Source of the DNA: an uncultured Roseicyclus sp.
Lineage (GTDB): Bacteria; Pseudomonadota; Alphaproteobacteria; Rhodobacterales; Rhodobacteraceae
Direction of reading: 5' to 3'
Length of the DNA stretch: 64,000 nucleotides
Assembly (NCBI GenBank): GCA_947500415.1
Contig: CANMRT010000001.1
Coordinates: forward strand, 1 to 64,000
Positions 62,485-64,000 of this stretch are shown here, piece after piece; position 1 is the first letter of the stretch; each line of letters begins with the position of its first letter. The translations under genes were made by a program, and so were the position numbers. The notes below the pieces were generated by a model that ran no database searches, was not told the origin of the DNA, and saw only the letters and a list, made by a program, of their open reading frames with translations.

Positions 62485-64000
62485 TTATTGTGGCGTGGGT
62501 CGTGCGAGCAGCTCAGTTACGGTTTGGCGCAGATTTCGGCTGTCTGTTACGACCGCATCCAATGCAGCGAGGTCTTGCGGCGGGGATGCACTTTCCTCGC
62601 CGCCGCGTTCCAGCATGCGCGTTGCAATGTCTCCATGGGGTCCATTGTGCAATTCGGCCAGTTCCGGCCAATTCCCATTTTCCCACGCTTGCAACAGTTG
62701 GTCGGGTTCTTCGCCCTCAGCGTCTTGTGGTGCTGGAAGAATGAGAGGACGACGTACGTCACGAAGGATCTGGGCGGCTTCGTAGAGACCGGCCTCGCGC
62801 AGTAGGGCAATCGCCGAAACCTGTGCACGTCCCGCATCCGATCCTTGTGGGCGCCATTCGCGACCATAGGAATGAGCCAAAACCAGTAAGCCTGCGGTAT
62901 CTCGCACGGCCACCCGTTCCGAGATCAAAGCGGTCAGTGCTGTTTCTCGCGCGGTGCCATCGCGTTCTGGATTGCCGATCATCGCGAGTGCTGTGTCCAG
63001 CGATCCAAGTGATGCGTGACCAAGAAGGATTTCTTGCCAAAGGCGATCGGTCTCTGGCCCATCGCCAGTTTCCCGCAGCAAGGCCTCTGCCGCTGTCAGC
63101 CTTGTGAGTGTGGGCCGGACGCCCGCTTGTCTGTCGAACGCCAGGGCTTGGGCCATGGTTGCGACAGGATCACTTTCGTTGGTCATGAGCATGTCGGTCA
63201 GCGCGTTGCGCGTCTCACCGGAGGAGCCCGCAGGGGACAGACCAAGATCCAGATCAAGTAGTTGTAAGACTGCATCCGACACCCGCCCACCGCGAGCAAG
63301 AATGTCGCGGATGTTTCGCGCGGCTGGGCCGTGCCTGTCATCATGAAGCGTTCGTGCCAGACGCGGTCCGATGAGGTCGCGTAAATGGGTGGGCAATTCG
63401 GCATAGGCTCTTTGAATGGCGGCAAGATCATCGTTGGTTAGATCGACCATGATTGCCCCGCCGTAGTAACGCCACAATAGCTCCCCCTGTGAGCAATCCG
63501 CAGGGGACTCCACTTCCAAAAAGCGGGCAGTTTGGGCGCCGTCCACAAGTGAGGCGACATGTAGAACGTCTTCAGGGGGTTCGCGCAATTGGTTCAGCCA
63601 ATGGCGCGCTTCAGCGCCGAAACCGTGGTACAAATAGTAGAGCGCCAGGTCCTGCGCGGCTTCCTCGGAAAGCTCGTCACGGTCGTCGTAGAGTGCCAAG
63701 CGTAAAGCCCCCAAGTCTTGTTCGAAGCTAGTGGTATCTGCCCAATCGCGCGCGTCGAATGGCGTGTTTTGGCAAGCCTCTTCCGGTCCAGCAGGTGTGA
63801 GAGGCAGGTCAATAACCAGCCTTGGATCGATTGCTGTTTGTGTTCGGATCGGAAGGTCTGCCGGAGAATCCGTCGGTTCTGGAGGTGTTGGAGCTGTTAC
63901 GAGTTCAGGTGTTGGAGGCTCGGGCGTATCCAACTGGTTCGCATTGTGCGGAAGCTCTTCAGGGCGTTCTGGGATTGGATCTCCGAAGGCGTAAGACTCA
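62485..64000 (-). CDS. Hypothetical helical-repeat protein, 5' end outside the window
   Basis: At least 505 residues are open from the right edge. A TTG at 63933 is the only start-like codon noted, but the frame stays open to 64000 (ESYAFGDPIPERPEELPHN before it), so the true N terminus lies beyond the window. A Pro/Thr-rich segment (EPPTPELVTAPTPPEPTD) is followed by about 430 residues of acidic helical repeats with TPR/HEAT spacing (for example EEAAQDLALYYLYHGFGAEA and LLGHASLGSLDTALAMIGN). It precedes flhA by 106 bp on the same strand. No family recognised; a flagellar accessory role is suggested by position only. Confidence 0.72.
   Translation of the reverse strand, partial: ESYAFGDPIPERPEELPHNANQLDTPEPPTPELVTAPTPPEPTDSPADLPIRTQTAIDPRLVIDLPLTPAGPEEACQNTPFDARDWADTTSFEQDLGALRLALYDDRDELSEEAAQDLALYYLYHGFGAEARHWLNQLREPPEDVLHVASLVDGAQTARFLEVESPADCSQGELLWRYYGGAIMVDLTNDDLAAIQRAYAELPTHLRDLIGPRLARTLHDDRHGPAARNIRDILARGGRVSDAVLQLLDLDLGLSPAGSSGETRNALTDMLMTNESDPVATMAQALAFDRQAGVRPTLTRLTAAEALLRETGDGPETDRLWQEILLGHASLGSLDTALAMIGNPERDGTARETALTALISERVAVRDTAGLLVLAHSYGREWRPQGSDAGRAQVSAIALLREAGLYEAAQILRDVRRPLILPAPQDAEGEEPDQLLQAWENGNWPELAELHNGPHGDIATRMLERGGEESASPPQDLAALDAVVTDSRNLRQTVTELLARPTPQ

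Overview
The window is high-GC chromosomal DNA with gene content typical of an alphaproteobacterium of the Rhodobacterales (Roseobacter group). The grounds are a dnaA-dnaN-recF-gyrB block with rpsT next to dnaA, a ubiE-ubiB pair beside mutM, flagellin regulators FlaF and FlbT, an alphaproteobacterial curli module with CsgH, and Hint/RTX surface proteins. These are recognised from protein motifs, not from a database search. No rRNA, tRNA, CRISPR array or insertion sequence was recognised.

Layout. 0.1-8.1 kb holds ordinary housekeeping and metabolic genes: tspO, a lytic transglycosylase, dapA, smpB, sseA with a GNAT gene, an aromatic-type aminotransferase and a queuosine-precursor transporter. 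8.07-8.86 kb is a dense regulatory stretch ahead of the ribosome-rescue gene arfB. It has an 18-codon ORF with a near-perfect Shine-Dalgarno, alternative hairpins, an intrinsic terminator and five palindromic repeats. 9.0-11.2 kb is an AT-richer two-gene module, an ABC-type ATPase plus a DUF4435 TOPRIM-like protein, resembling the PARIS anti-phage system; it is fused translationally to the end of pncB. 11.2-25.3 kb is mixed metabolism and RNA modification: pncB, usp, agcS, arsH, a THUMP methyltransferase, an amidinotransferase, pncA, hemG and trhO. 25.3-30 kb encodes surface and secreted proteins: a Hint/RTX protein, an MFS transporter and a curli operon (CsgA-like, CsgH, curlin-repeat protein) with large C/U-loop hairpins in and after it. 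30-40.5 kb is the replication block rpsT-dnaA-dnaN-recF and gyrB. It is interrupted by a Gly/Asn-repeat secreted protein with a membrane LuxR-type regulator, and gyrB overlaps a gene for a Rieske-like protein that has lost its cluster ligands. 40.6-45.4 kb holds enoyl-CoA hydratase, mutM, ubiE and ubiB. From 45.36 kb to the end of the window runs a flagellar cluster: flgD, fliK, flgJ-like, flgN-like, flagellin, flaF, flbT, a DUF1217 gene, fliI, flgBC-fliE-fliQ-flgFGAH-fliL, and flhB-fliR-flhA.

How the parts work together. The flagellar genes cover the rod, the type III export gate and ATPase, the P- and L-ring accessory genes, hook scaffold and length control, and flagellin with its post-transcriptional regulators. 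The MS ring, C ring, motor, hook, hook-associated proteins and FliP must lie outside. SmpB and ArfB are two separate ribosome-rescue factors about 4 kb apart. PncA and PncB form the nicotinamide-to-NaMN salvage branch but are about 10 kb apart.

The strongest candidates for something new are the attenuator-like leader before arfB, the ligand-less Rieske paralogue coupled to gyrB, the PARIS-like module coupled to pncB, and the curli 3' region with an anti-Shine-Dalgarno hairpin loop.
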